Shown here in pieces: positions 1 through 11,307 of a stretch of 64,000 nucleotides of DNA; position 1 is the first letter of the stretch; every line of letters begins with the position of its first letter. This DNA is from Nematopogon swammerdamellus. Its lineage: Eukaryota > Arthropoda > Insecta > Lepidoptera > Adelidae. A program made the translations under genes and the position numbers. The notes below the pieces were generated by a model that made no database searches, was not told the origin of the DNA, and worked only from the letters and a program-made list of their open reading frames with translations. The DNA lies in the NCBI GenBank assembly GCA_946902875.1, contig OX336348.1, forward strand, positions 15,339,741 through 15,403,740, read 5' to 3'.

Positions 1-1440
1 AAGACTATAAACCTTCTCGAAGAAAGTAAGTAACTGAAAGCGAGGCCGAAGGCCGAGCTACGTTCAGGAAGACCATAAACCTTCTCAAAGAAAGTAAGTA
101 ACAAAGGGCGAGGCCGAAGGCCGAGCTGCGTTCAGGAAAACGATAAACCTTATCTAAGATAGTAAGTAATTAAGGGCGAGGCCGAAGGCCGAGCTACGTT
201 CAGGAAGACCATAAACCTTCTCGAGGGAAGTAAGTAACTGAGGGCGAGGCCGAAGGCCGAGCTGCGTTCAGGAAGACTATAAACCTTCTCGAAGAAAGTA
301 AGTAACTGAGGGCGAGGCCGAAGGCTTAAGCGGCGTTCAGGAAGACGATAAACCTTCTCGAAAAAGTAAGTAACTGAGGGCGAGGCAGAATACCGACCTG
401 CGTTCAGAAAGACTATAAACCTTCTCAAAGTAAGTAAGTAACTAACGGCGAGGCCGAAGGCCGAGCTGCGCTCAGGAAGACCATGAACCTTCTCGAAGAC
501 AGTAAGTAACTGAGGGCGAGGCCGAAGGCCGAGCTGCGTTCAGGAAGACTATAAACCTTATCGAAGAAAGTAAGTAACTAAGGGCGAGGCCGAAGGCCGA
601 GCTGCGTTCAGAAAGACCATGAACCTTCACGAAGACAGTAAGTAACTGAGGGCGAGGCCGAAGGCCGAGCTGCGTTCAGGAAGGCGATAAACCTAATCCA
701 AGAAAGTATGTAACTACGGGCGAGGCCGAAGGCCGAGCTGCGTTCAGAAAAACTATAAACCTTCTCGAAGAAAGTAAGTAATTAAGGGCGAGGCCGAAGG
801 CCGAGCTGCGTTCAGGAAGACTATAAACCTTATCGAAGAAAGTATGTAACTAAGGGCGAGGCCGAAGGCCGAGCTGCATTCAGAAAGACTATAAACCTTC
901 TCGAAGAAAGTAAGTAACTGAAAGCGAGGCCGAAGGCCGAGCTACGTTCAGGAGGACCATAAACCTTCTCAAAGAAAGTAAGTAACAAAGGGCGAGGCCG
1001 AAGGCCGAGCTGCGTTCAGGAAGACGATAAACCTTATCTAAGAAAGTAAGTAATTAAGGGCGAGGCCGAAGGCCGAGCTACGTTCAGGAAGACCATAAAC
1101 CTTCTCGAAGAAAGTAAGTAACTGAGGGCGAGGCCGAAGGCCGAGCTGCGTTCAGGAAGACTATAAACCTTCTCGAAGAAAGTAAGTAACTGAGGGCGAG
1201 GCCGAAGGCCGAGCGGCGTTCAGGAAGACTATAAACGTTCTCGATGAAAGTAAGTAATTAAGGGCGAGGCCGAAGGCCGAGCTGCATTCAGAAAGACCAT
1301 GAACCTTCTCGAAGACAGTAAGTAACTGAGGGCGAGGCCGAAGGCCGAGCTGCGTTCAGGAAGGCGATAAACCTTATCTAAGAATGTAAGTAATTAAGGG
1401 CGAGGCCGAAGGCCGAGCTACGTTCAGGAAGACCATAAGA
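1..1440 (+). repeat. 68-bp tandem array (array 1)
   Basis: About 21 head-to-tail copies of a unit of roughly 68 bp. Each holds the nearly palindromic core gcgaggccgaaggccgagc, then gcgttcaggaag, an ataaacc block and gaaagtaagtaac. Copies differ by scattered substitutions and small indels. Open frames crossing the array are repeat artefacts. The same unit recurs near 5.46, 46.7-49.0 and 52.4-53.9 kb. The array begins before the window, so its left end is unknown. Confidence 0.95.
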
Positions 1441-2087
1441 CCATAATATTACATAAAAAAAAACAAAAACTTTCATACAAAGTCGTCGTCCCCATTTCCC
1501 CCCTTAAAGTTGTAATTTCCAAAAAATCCTTAACGGATTCTTACGTTATGAAATAAACCTATGTTCCAAATTTCAGCTTTCTAGACTTAGTAGTTTCAGC
1601 TGTGCGTTAATAGATCAGTCAGTCAGGACAAACAATTTTATAAGTATAGATATCTACTCTTTATTCTACTCGTATCTTCTACCAAAAGCATCTATCTACA
1701 CTACACCAACGCAACGCAACAGAACTGCTAACGCCATATATTACGACCATTCGACACTAAATTCCGTTTTCTTTGATACTGCTCAACCCTAAGGCTTATT
1801 AACTTTATGGTATATAGCCTACTATAGTGAGCCTGAAGAACTACTCTTTACATTGGTGTAAACCGCATAAAAATCTGTTAAGTGGTTCCGAGTTTACCTC
1901 AAACATACATACATACATGCAAACAGACGTTTCCTTTTATAAGAAGTAGAGATAGAGAAAAGAAGATAGAGATTAAATTATCCTCCCTTCCCCTCTCCCC
2001 GCGGACTCCTCCCCCGTACCTCAACCCCACTCTTCAAAACCACCCCCAGTATGGATAAAATTATTTAAAATCATTTAAAATCCTAAA
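1441..2087. other. Dispersed-repeat debris, no gene seen
   Basis: AT-rich sequence following array 1. A segment near 1560-1660 (aaatttcagctttctagact, then a cagtcagtcagga stretch) resembles the 3' tail of an insect dispersed element. A short catacatacatac run lies near 1905. No reading frame with recognisable protein similarity was found. Confidence 0.5.
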
Positions 2088-2600
2088 ACCTAATTTTGAA
2101 ATCATCCCCTATTTTAATTTAAGGGTTGATTTAGCAAAAACGCTGAAACACGTAATTCTTTATTTTATACCAAAAGCCTAAATATGAATTTTCATATCCC
2201 TAACTTGAGAAATGATGGGTTCCCCATACATTCTTTCATCCCCTATTTCACCCCGTTAAGGATTGTTTTTTTGAGACAAAAGGTAGCCTATGTTCTTCCT
2301 CAGGATGCAATTCAGCTCCGTACAAAATTTCATAAAATCCTAAAATCTAATTTTGAAATCAACCCCTATTTTAATTTAAGGGTTGATTTAGCAAAAACGC
2401 TGAAACACGTATTTCTTTATTTCATACCAAAAGCCCAAATATAAATTGTCATATCCCTAACTTAAGAAATGCTGAGTTCCCCATACAAACTTTCATCCCC
2501 TATTTCACCCCCTTAAGGGTTGTTTTTTGAGACAAAAAGTAGCCTATGTCCGTCCTCGGGATGCAATTCATCCCCGTGCAATATTTTATCGAAATCTGTT
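2088..2600 (+). repeat. Two-copy tandem duplication, about 258-bp period
   Basis: The block starting taattttgaaatca near 2091 recurs near 2349. Matching internal landmarks follow in both copies: atttaagggttgatttagca, aacgctgaaacacgta, cataccaaaagcc, catcccctatttcacccc and gagacaaaa-gtagcctatg. The copies differ by scattered substitutions. It appears to be part of a dispersed AT-rich repeat. Confidence 0.8.
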
Positions 2601-2624
2601 CAGCGGTTTAAGCGTGAAAAGGTA

Positions 2625-2742
2625 ACAGACAGACAGACAGACAGACAACAGAGTTACTTTCGAATTTATAATATTAGTATGGATTATTGATTATTGATAT
2701 TATTGAATTATTGATTATTGATTATTGATTATTGATTATTGA
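2625..2742. repeat. GACA and TTGATTA simple repeats at an element tail
   Basis: A gacagacagaca run near 2630-2645 is followed by tttcgaatttataatattag, a tail form common on insect dispersed elements (recalled, not searched). A run of attgatt repeats follows to about 2742. Confidence 0.75.
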
Positions 2743-3655
2743 TAGCCTATATGTTATTTTGATGTATAAGCTATAGTACTGTAAAGCTCATCAAAATCTG
2801 TTCAGTAGTTTTTGCGTGAAAGAGGAATGTGCGCCTGCTCGGTTCGCTGTTGAGTTTATAGGCCGCGCCTCCCCCGCGCCGCCCCCGCGCCCCCGCGCCG
2901 CCAACTGCCGCTCGCTCGGTAAATACCTATGTATAGTACTAAGGCGCGCGGACTGAACTAATCGGTTTGTATGGGAGCCACATCTTACCGTAACCGGAAC
3001 TGAATTTTATGTAACCTATTCTGTGTCCCATATAGTTAAATGTGCTTGTACAAAGTTTCATCGAATTCGGATGATCGGTTTAAGAGTTATGGCGGAACAT
3101 ACATACATACATACTTACAGAAAAGATTTCTAAAAATCGTCAATTTAGCTTTAGTATCATACATAGAGGCTACAAACCTTCGATCATAAAAAATATTAAG
3201 ATTCCGCATGTCAGTCCGAATCGTGCCCCACCAAAACTACATGCAATTCAAATAATACATGCATCGCCCGCTCATTCTGCCATCGACCGCCAGCGCGAGA
3301 GGAGTTGCTTCAGCGTCGAATATATTACACAAATGCCGCATAGCATACGAGTGCATCTGGCATTATATTTCAAGAGTGAAAACCCCTTCAAATACAATAT
3401 TTTATAAGAAAAAGGAAAAAGTAAAAATTTTCACTTCATACATTAAATGCGTTTGGATAAAGTGGAGATGGCTTCTTTAAATTATATTTTTTTACCTCAC
3501 CACCTTTGAAAACGCTAACACTGGATTCCCAAAAGAATGATTTTATAATATATATATTTTAGTATATTAGATGGCAATTTGAAAAGCTACAATAAAATCA
3601 ACAAAATACCAGGACTCTTAAACATGATTTTTATTTACAGATTTTTTATTGTGTT
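2743..3655. other. Gap with repeat debris and a GC-rich patch, no gene seen
   Basis: A strongly GC-rich patch lies at about 2860-2930 within otherwise AT-rich sequence. Two phrases typical of decayed dispersed repeats are visible: caaagtttcatcgaattcgg and catacatacatac. The 73-codon plus-strand frame at 3259-3480 has no recognisable feature and is not called. Confidence 0.5.
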
Positions 3656-4045
3656 TTCTTTGTTTTTTTTATTGAAAGCGCGACATGTGGCGCCGACGCA
3701 CCCATAAGATGTCTAAAGACGCCCATGGACATTTGGTCGTATGCGGGGGTTGCGAATGCCATGCCGGCCCGACAGGTGCCTATTCACGCCCCTCTTGAAG
3801 GACCCGAGACTGTACTTGGGAGGAAATATATAGACAGGAAAGCGTCCCAGAGTTTACCGGTTCTATAGAGGAAAAATCTACAGAAGAGGTTAGTACGCAT
3901 CCACGGTAAATCCAGCGTGTGGGGATGCAATCCTCTTTAACAAATTCCTCTTTTCAAACAATTTACCTTTTAAAAGCTGATATTTGGCAGAGCCATCCCA
4001 CAGGTGCAAGCAGGACTCCAAGCATGACCTGATCTGCGATTTGTG
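3656..4045 (-). mobile_element. 5'-truncated LINE fragment, same family as 6709-10012
   Basis: Reading minus, the fragment ends in a poly-A tract (plus-strand T run at about 3656-3673). It matches the 3' end of the LINE at 6709 onwards, for example the shared stretches acgcccctcttgaaggaccc and gatatttggcagagccatcc. Roughly 200 bp of the family sequence is missing internally, between about 3945 and 3980, relative to the longer copy. Only C-terminal reverse-transcriptase coding remnants remain, with no open frame. Confidence 0.85.
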
Positions 4046-5400
4046 TAAAAGGACTTACGTGCACAAGAAATTTACGTGTTTCTTTCTTGGTTGGTTTTTG
4101 TTTGATTCTTACAGATTTTGAATATAATACCTATTTATTTGCTTTATGAAAGGTATATGATAAAGTGGTTCAAAAAAGTTAACTTCAAAGGGAGGAATAC
4201 GAAAATATGAAAAACTGGTCTCGTTTAAGTAGTTAGTGAGAAATTATTATTTAGGTTGACCGCAAAATTAAGTTTGTTTGTAATATATTTATGTATCACA
4301 AAATTACCAGTTTGGTGGTTTAAAAAATTTTATCAGGGTTAATTTATAAAAGATGCGTCACTACGCTCCGCATCTTTTATAAATTATCCGTAACCTAATA
4401 GGGACCATGTCGAGGCAGCCCGTGTCGTTTTTGCATACATGTCTATTCAAAATAAATGTTTTTGTAGTTAAAAAAAAGTAAAGTTTTAATTTTGCATGAA
4501 CAATTAAAAATTTTAAGTTGTATGGAATCTGTTTCTTTTTTTTTCAGTAAACGAAATAAACTACGCCGGCAAAACATTATTTCACTAAAATTTCTTTTTT
4601 TACTCGGTCTACATAATAAGCTTACTAGCAATTTGCTAGCAAACTTCCCCACTTCAAAGCTACGCCCCCATCGTATTTGTGCGGAACCTTCGGTTTGTGG
4701 GTTGGTCTGTGTTTTTATTTAATGTTAGTAACAGATTGGCTTTATTTCTAGTAGACACTTCACACTATTAAGCTTAAATTGAGATATTCCTGTCATGATT
4801 GTCATTTTGAGAAAGAAAGACAGGAGATGAACGAATTATTTAAGAATCTTAATTTAAGCACATCTGTAAAATTTTAGGTGATTTTAGTTGCAAGTGATAT
4901 AAGACACGTCTAAACTCGACAAACATTGACAAATGTGTTTGAAATTTTTATAAAATAATTCACTCATCGTCCATAGGTTTTCTTTCACAAATAAACGAAA
5001 AAAATTTGCAATAAATGTTTTTATTATATAATTTCATAATAAAAATTAAAAAGCCACCTCCATAGTTTTGAGCCGTTGAAGCAAGCGGCAATTTATCGAT
5101 CGACTACGTGCGACATTCGCTTGTTTTGGAACAGGTAATTGTTTGCGTGGAGCGTGCAGGCAAGCGATACGGGATTACTGCGCGTGGAAAAAGGATGACA
5201 CAATATCGCTGCGATCTCTTGAGATGGTCGGTCCTGTATTACGCGATACGCACACTACCATAACCACGGTGTCTCGTTTTAGTAATAATTGAAGTATGAA
5301 GTGCGGAGTCCAGAACTATTTTTTCCGTCTACGCTACAAACTCAATATTTCCTAAAACAAAGTAACTTACTCCATGACCATCCCTTACAGATTTATTATT
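4046..5400. other. Intergenic AT-rich gap, no gene seen
   Basis: No convincing coding frame on either strand. The overlapping 69- and 76-codon frames around 4443-4722 lie on opposite strands of the same low-complexity stretch and show no domain signature. A short hairpin inside this gap (4341-4385) is listed separately. Confidence 0.5.
4341..4385. repeat. Perfect 17-bp inverted repeat with 11-nt loop
   Basis: aatttataaaagatgcg at 4341-4357 is exactly mirrored by its reverse complement at 4369-4385. It could be a relic of a small inverted-repeat element; no function is implied. Confidence 0.85.
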
Positions 5401-5404
5401 AGTA

Positions 5405-5520
5405 CTAGCTTTTGCCCGCGGCTTCGCTCGCGTGAAATTCGCATTTCAAAAAAACTCAACTAAAGTAAGTAACTAACGGCGAGGCTTCAGGCTGAGCTGC
5501 ATTCTAGAAGATGATGATAA
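5405..5520 (+). repeat. Element terminus plus a single 68-bp unit
   Basis: Begins with cccgcggcttcgctcgcgtg, the same terminus found at about 52393 and, inverted, at about 53920. One diverged 68-bp unit follows (aagtaagtaactaacggcga). It links the terminal motif to the tandem unit of the large arrays. Confidence 0.8.
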
Positions 5521-5779
5521 AAAAAAAATTAACATAATAAAAAATTAAAGTTTATACCTACTTAATTAATGTAAGCATGAAGACTATTGTATTTAATTAA
5601 TATACGGGGGGAGAGTGTGAGATATGGTTATTTGCGGTTATGGAGTAGGCAACACTGCCTACGCCAGTCAGTCTGTGAAAGAAATAAGACGCTAGACGGG
5701 CTGAGCTGTTATTGGGAAATAGGTATTTGAAGAAAATATTGCTGTCGCGCTGCCGCCTGCCGCGGCCCGAGCAACAGAG

Positions 5780-6150
5780 CTATCAATGTGTGAGTGAATA
5801 GTCTGTTTGTGTGCGTGCGTACTAGAGCGCAACGCTCGGCGGCGCGGCGGAGCGGCGGGCGGTGCGCGGGAGGCGGAGGCGGCGCGGGCGGACTACCGCA
5901 GAATGCTACCGATACCGATACCGACCGACTCGCTTTGCATTTGTCTCTCAACTCAGTCGGATTGGAGATATCAGCGTTTGCAGTATTTGGTGTAACAGTG
6001 TTGTCTTGTCTTGTCAGGCAACTTACCTATGCACTCAGTTGTGTTTGACTTTGGCTATTGTTTACGGATTTGATTCTACGCTTCACTTGTTTGACTCGGC
6101 CTGTGTATCGGATTTTGAGTAATTGTTTGTATCACTGGAAAAAAATTGTG
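5780..6150 (+). promoter_or_regulatory. GC-rich candidate promoter and non-coding first exon
   Basis: A G+C-rich patch at about 5825-5910 stands out from its AT-rich surroundings. It is followed by a TCAGT-type initiator context near 5951 and transcript-like sequence to 6147. A good splice donor (gtgagtatt) begins at 6148. The frames across the GC-rich part overlap on both strands and look compositional. It could be the first exon of a plus-strand host gene or an element-borne promoter; no expression evidence is available. Confidence 0.35.
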
Positions 6151-6192
6151 AGTATTATTTGTAAATATTTGATAATACCCACTTCAAATAGA

Positions 6193-6387
6193 TTTTTTTT
6201 TATGTAAACTGACACGGTTGGCTACATCACCTACAACGTCCGTGATGTCAGCCCATAACACCGGGTGAACTAGGTGCCATGCCAGTGCTTCCCCCTTTTA
6301 TCGTGCCGACTACAAAACACAAACTATTTAAATAGCCGTTTCGACCGACGTTTCATTCAGTGAGGTGGTACCAACCCGGGCGGGTTT
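6193..6387 (-). mobile_element. SINE family A, 5'-truncated copy
   Basis: Reading minus, it ends with the family A tail (gatgtagccaaccgtgtcag) and a poly-A tract (plus T run 6193-6201). The conserved body holds cggtgttatgggctgac and a gtttgtgttttgtag segment. It is truncated in the aacccgcccgggttggtacc box. Other family A copies or fragments are near 11651, 33383, 36076, 38985, 41561, 43711, 44092 and 56290. Confidence 0.85.
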
Positions 6388-6708
6388 AGATGAACGAAAT
6401 TCATACGGGATCGGCGTAGGTAGTGCTATTTGGGGTCAATAAACCTGAATGATGATGTTAATATGGACATGCCCCGGGATTCCGGGATTGGGGTATGAGT
6501 TTGTATAGCGTGGCCTTCGACCATATAAAACTATAGACGCATCATCAGGCTAAAACTCCTAAGAAATGTGCGAGCCTCCTGCTGCTAGGGTTGCTACCAC
6601 GCGATTTGAATTTTCCATCATTCGAGTATTTGTTTATTATTTTATCACCGTACAAATTATCTTTTAAGTATAACTATAATAAACACATCACTGTAAATCG
6701 TTCTGACA
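6388..6708. other. Gap between SINE and LINE, repeat debris
   Basis: Contains acgggatcggcgtaggtagt (about 6408-6427), which matches, inverted, the stretch at about 13785-13806 and so is part of another dispersed repeat. No gene seen. Confidence 0.5.
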
Positions 6709-6770
6709 TTTTTTTTTTTTTTTTTTTTATTGTTAGCTCGACATATGGCGCCGAGGCACCCATAAGGTGT

Positions 6771-7937
6771 CTAACGGCGCCCATGGGCATTCGGTCGTAT
6801 TCGGGGGTTGCGAATGCCATGCCGGCCTGACAGGTGCCCATTCACGCCCCTCTTGAAGGACCCGAGACTGTACTTGAGGGGAAATATATGAGCAGGGAGA
6901 GCGTTCCAGAGTTTACCGGTTCTGTACAGGAAAGATCTGCAGAATCGATTGGTACGCATGCGCGGTAAGTCCAGCGTATATGGATGCAATCCCTGCCCAG
7001 TGCGCGTGGTGCGGAGGTGGAAAGGGGACGACGGGATCGCGTTAAACAGCTCCTCCGAGCACTCCCCATGGAATAAGCGATAGAACACACTTAGGGAGCC
7101 GACATCCCTACGGTGTTGCAGTGGTTCTAGATCACGGGACACTTCGGGGTCACCCACTAGTCGCACGGCTCGACGCTGGATCGAGTCCAGAGGCGCAAGC
7201 TGGTATTTGGCAGAGCCATCCCACAGGTGCGAGCAGTACTCCAAGCAAGACCTGATCTGCGATTTATACAGCAGCAGCTTTTGGTCCGCCGTGAAGTACC
7301 GTCGCACCTTATTGAGTACGCCCAGCTTTTTAGAAGCCAGCTTGGCCTTCCCCTCGATGTGGCGACGAAAGTTCAAGTCGTGCGACAGTTCGACTCCGAG
7401 GACCCCGAGGTGTTCGCTTAATTTGAGCGACGTGCCTTGGAATGAAGGAGCCGGTGTGAACGCCACTCTCTTCGCACTGAACGCGCAAACTTGTGTCTTG
7501 GAAGCGTTGAACTCGACCAAATTACTACGGCCCCATTCGGAAATAGAACCGAGTGTATGTTCGAGCTCAGACACAAGTCTTCGTCTCTTCTCATCCACAA
7601 CATCCCGACTGGCTGAAGGGTGACTGGTGTAGGATCCGTGTGCCGTACTGTCATCTGCATAACAATGTATGTTGCCCAGAGACAGCATATCATTGATGTG
7701 CAGAAGAAACAGCGTGGGTGACAACACAGATCCTTGTGGTACGCCGGCGTTCACTGACATGGCGTCCGACGAGCAACCGTCCACTAGGACCTGAATGCTA
7801 CGCCCATGTAGGAAGTCGGCGACCCAGTCACACAGGCCAGAAGGAAGTCCGTAAGCTGGCAATTTGCCCAAGAGCGACTTGTGCCAAACCCGGTCAAATA
7901 TCAAGGCCAATTGCCAAGGATTCGCCATGACCTTCAA
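6771..7937 (-). pseudogene. LINE ORF2 3' part: RT palm, thumb and C-terminus
   Basis: Continues the RT in a second frame from FDRVWHKSLLGKLPAYG. It holds GVPQGSVLSPTLFLLHIND and the YADDSTAHGSY catalytic box. The C-terminal region includes YCSHLWDGSAKYQLAPLD and LWNALPAHIFP, typical of Jockey/CR1-group elements. The nominal first residues before FDRVW are out-of-frame sequence and not a real start. It overlaps the preceding part by 44 nt because of the break at motif A. The poly-A tail follows closely. Confidence 0.9.
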
Positions 7938-9786
7938 GCGATTCCCCCCAAAGGTGAGTGACGTACGCTAGGAGATCACCAGCAGATCGTTTTGGCCGGA
8001 AGCCGTATTGCCGATCGCTGATGAGGTCATTTGTCTCTAGGTACTTCATGAGCTGCGCATTGATGATGCGCTCCATCACCTTACAGAGAAGGGAGGTAAT
8101 CGCTATAGGTCGGTAGTTTGACGGGTTTGAGCGGTCACCCTTTTTGGGGACCGCTTGCACAAACGCAGATTTCCAGGCCGCCGGCACACGACCATTAGAG
8201 TAGGAGAGACGGAATAGGCGCGTCAGCACTGGAGCCAACTCGGGAGCACACCTTTTTAACACCAATGCAGGAATCCTGTCCGGCCCACTCGCTTTCCTGA
8301 CGTCTAGGGAGAGAAGCTCCGCCCGTACAGTTCGTTGTCGGAACTGCACTTCCGGCATGAAGTTCTCACACCTAGGTATGGATGGGGGAGTGGCACCTCC
8401 ATCGTCCAGGTTAGAGTTCCCCGCAAAGAGAGATACCAGTAAGTCGGCTTTCTCCTTTGCGGAGTGAGCAAGTGAGCCTCCAGGACACTGCAGAGGTGGA
8501 AGAGAGGAGCGGCAGAAATTCGACTCGACAGATTTGGCGAGAGACCAGAACTCACGGCTCCCAGTTGGATGCTCGTTCAGTCTATCGCCGATTCTGCCGA
8601 TGTGGTCAAATTTGGCCCTGGCAATAACCCTTTTGCAGGATCTGGAGAGGTGGTTGTATTTCTTCTTCAGTTCGGGTACATTTGGGTCACGTCCGGCACG
8701 AGCACGCGACCATGCACGATAAGCTGCGCATTTAGCTGCGACAGCAACAGGACAGTCGCGGCTGTACCACGGTTGGCATTTACCACCGAGGTGGACAGAG
8801 GCGCTGGGAATAAACATTTCCATTGCCCCGAGGACCACTTCGGCAACGGTATTAGCGCAATCCGACGGATCGTCCGAACTGAAGCAGATCTCTCTCCAAG
8901 GGTAGGATGCGAAGTGCTCTCGCATCCCATCCCAATCTGCCGACGCGTCGTGCCAAATTCGACGCGTTCCTCCAGTACGGGACTGAGGAGGCGAAGATGG
9001 CACCGTGGACCCCACTAAACAATGATCAGAAGAACCCAGCGGGGCTCTCACTGCGACCTTATATCCAGTGGGGTTTGTCGTCAGCAGAAGATCCAGCAAC
9101 GAGGGTTCATGACCGTCTATATCTGGTAGTCTGGTGGGTTGGTCCACCAGTTGAGACAGATCATGCGTCAGGGCGAAGTAGTAGGCGGCTCTCCCCGCAA
9201 AGTCAGTTCTCCTGGAGCCTAGCCATGCCTCGTGATGGGCATTGAAATCTCCAAGAAGAACCAAGTCCGCGGTGGGGAACCGCTCTTGGACTTTGTCTGC
9301 CGCTCCACTCAGGTACTCAAATAACCGAGCTGTCCCAGCATCTCCGGAGTGCGACCTGTAGAGACAGGCGTACACCCGCGAGACTGTCCCCAGATCCACA
9401 TGGATCCAAAGTACTGAGAGTTCGGGGTCCTCAAGACAGCGCAGGCGACGACAGCAAATATCCGCCCTGACGAACAGGCAAACCCCGGCTCGCGAGCGGA
9501 AGGCTTCTTCCAGAGTGTAGCCGGGGTAATGCAGGTAAGAGGTGTCGGCAGGGCAAGATATTTGCGTCTCCGTCAGAAAAAGCAAGGCCGGTTTTGTCGT
9601 TTCTAGATGGTGGTGGACGGCATTCAAATTTGAGTGCAACCCCCGCACGTTGGTCGAATCGACGCTAAAGAGGGTTGTAGGGATGTGCAGCGCTGATTTA
9701 ACCTTACTTATTCTTTGTTGCGCTGTCATGATTGTTGTGAGGGGGGGAAAAAAGCGTGAAGGGTGGCCATGGTGATTCACGGGCAA
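7894..9786 (-). pseudogene. LINE ORF2 5' part: AP endonuclease and first part of RT
   Basis: 630 codons. The N-terminal third is an APE-type endonuclease with FLTETQISC near residue 70, LVLLGDFNAHHEAW near 180 and LGSSDHCLVG near 250. These are the Mg-binding and catalytic motifs of the exonuclease-endonuclease-phosphatase fold. A linker leads to RT with NYRPIAITSLLCKVMERI near residue 555. The frame ends at LAIGLDI, inside RT motif A, where about 10 nt appear missing; the rest continues in another frame at 6771-7937. The start is uncertain: the first ATG is used, and a second in-frame ATG lies 19 codons downstream. Confidence 0.9.
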
Positions 9787-10216
9787 AGCGTGGACCCTAG
9801 CTTCAACGCTTACTGTTCAGGTTGGTGGTGCGCCGACACGGAAGACGGAAGGGCCCCCGGTCCCCCCCGGAAGTGGCCGCCGGGACCCTTACACCGGTCA
9901 CCATCCGGCACGACGGACCACTCCGGGATTATGCGCCGGCTGACCGGGGCAGCCTCTCGCGTTGGTTAGACGCGATTGGGCCCCTGTACTATCCGGCGGG
10001 CGGCCAAAGCAATAAAGAAAATGCCTTCAATATATAATTATTTTCCAAACACAACTCACTCAAATTAACAAATTCCTTCAAGCAGATTGTTTTTTTATGC
10101 CCTTGCCACACCAACTATCGGCATCTCCTTCTCGGTCACGGATGGCGCCCTTGCGATTTTAATCTCCCCGTCTTGCTCGCACATATACATGTCGCTGGCT
10201 GTCATTTAGTGACAGC

Positions 10217-10612
10217 TTAGCTGTCAGCTAACAGGGTCTTTAAATCGGGTGAGCCGGGTATAGGAGACACCAGATCCAACGTACAAGCATCCCTTCGCCA
10301 TGAAACGTTCTTGAAGATTGTATCCAGAAACGACCTCCAAGTGCAGTAGAGCCACATCAGGAGTTTTTCGCCTGCGACCTGTGGTACCAACCCGGACGAC
10401 ATAGTGGAGGACTTGTCTACCACATAGTGAGGCTGAAAATAAATCCTATTTAAGCGCAGGATGATCGCCTGGCGTCCGACATCCCTCAGATGTTGCGACT
10501 CTAGGACGGTGGTAATGCCAAAGACATCGTCGCAACATTGCCCAGGGAGCACGACAAGGACGTGAATGTCGGACTTGCTGGGCTCTACTTTAGTATGACC
10601 CACCGCTGGCAC
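10217..10612 (-). CDS. Unrecognised 131-codon reading frame
   Basis: An open minus-strand frame of mixed, protein-like composition, for example SGLVPQVAGEKLLMWLYCTW and NVSWRRDACTLDLVSP. No family is recognised and no signal peptide or membrane segment is evident. It lies just beyond the 5' end of the LINE at 6709-10012 and may be a fragment of another element. A gtggtaccaacccgg stretch near 10380 echoes the family A SINE box, which weakens the case for a real gene. Confidence 0.25.
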   Translation of the reverse strand: MPAVGHTKVEPSKSDIHVLVVLPGQCCDDVFGITTVLESQHLRDVGRQAIILRLNRIYFQPHYVVDKSSTMSSGLVPQVAGEKLLMWLYCTWRSFLDTIFKNVSWRRDACTLDLVSPIPGSPDLKTLLADS

Positions 10613-10679
10613 AGTAGATTGCTAGATTGGTAATTTGGTGAACTCCGTACAGCTCCTGAGAACACTACCAAGGCTTAAC

Positions 10680-11120
10680 CTAGCGACCCCCCTTGATTGC
10701 TTTCAGAATCGATATCTGGGTGTCTGTGTAGGCTCTGAATACGATTCCGTTATCAAAATTAAAAACAGTGGCCGCCATTTTGAACTTTTTAGTTTTGACT
10801 ACAGACTCATATTCAGAGCCCACACAGATACCCAGATATAGATTTTGAAAGCAATCGGTCCAGTAACTAAAAAGTAAAAATGGCGGCCACATTTTTTAAA
10901 TTTTGACTACAGATTCATATTCAGAGGCTACACAGACACCCAGATATCGATTTTGAAAGCAATCGGTCCAGTAACTAAAAAGTTCAAAATGGCGGCCACT
11001 TTTTTACATTTTGACAACAGATTCGTATTTAGAGCTCACACAGACACTCAGATATCGATTTTGAAAGCAATCGGTCCAGTAACTAAAAAGTTTAAAATGG
11101 CGGCCACTTTTTATAAATGT
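10680..11120. repeat. Foldback tandem repeat, unit about 110-120 bp
   Basis: Three direct copies carry gcaatcggtccagtaactaa followed by aaaatggcggccacttttt and a cacagacacccagatat box. They are preceded by one inverted copy at about 10690-10810 (gtggccgccattttgaac). The inverted-then-direct arrangement could form a foldback. The short frames here read through the repeat. Confidence 0.85.
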
Positions 11121-11307
11121 TCACTACAGATTCGTAGTTCGTCTAGAAATAAGATTCGGGCGAAAACACATCAACATTCGAGAAAATATGAAAAAAAAAA
11201 ATAGGTAAAAAAACTTTTAAGTTAAACGGTTTTATTAAAAATAAAAAACTAGAAAAAAAAACAGCTGTACAAAAACTAGAAAATAATAAGGACACAAGCC
11301 TGGGCCT

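Larger units (their letters stand above)
6709..10012 (-). mobile_element. Jockey/CR1-like LINE (APE endonuclease plus RT), nearly full length
   Basis: A non-LTR retrotransposon on the minus strand. Its 3' end is the poly-A tract seen as a T run at 6709-6730. The EN-RT coding sequence covers 6771-9786. The GC-rich 5' leader to about 10012 is shared with the fragment at 39540-39895. It moves by target-primed reverse transcription using its own nuclease and reverse transcriptase. The coding frame is broken once, at about 7894-7937, so this copy should be inactive. No ORF1 is visible upstream. Group assignment (Jockey/CR1-like) rests on the motifs and is not firm. Confidence 0.9.

Noticed and set aside
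1..1440. CRISPR-like regular repeat spacing
   Set aside because: The whole 68-bp unit is repeated, including the would-be spacers, and the surroundings are insect transposons; it is a satellite-like array.
5794..6122. Arg/Gly-rich proteins in several plus-strand frames
   Set aside because: Multiple overlapping frames in a GC-rich patch indicate composition rather than coding.
8304..9245. Additional frames on both strands within the LINE
   Set aside because: They are shadows of the endonuclease/RT frame at 7894-9786.
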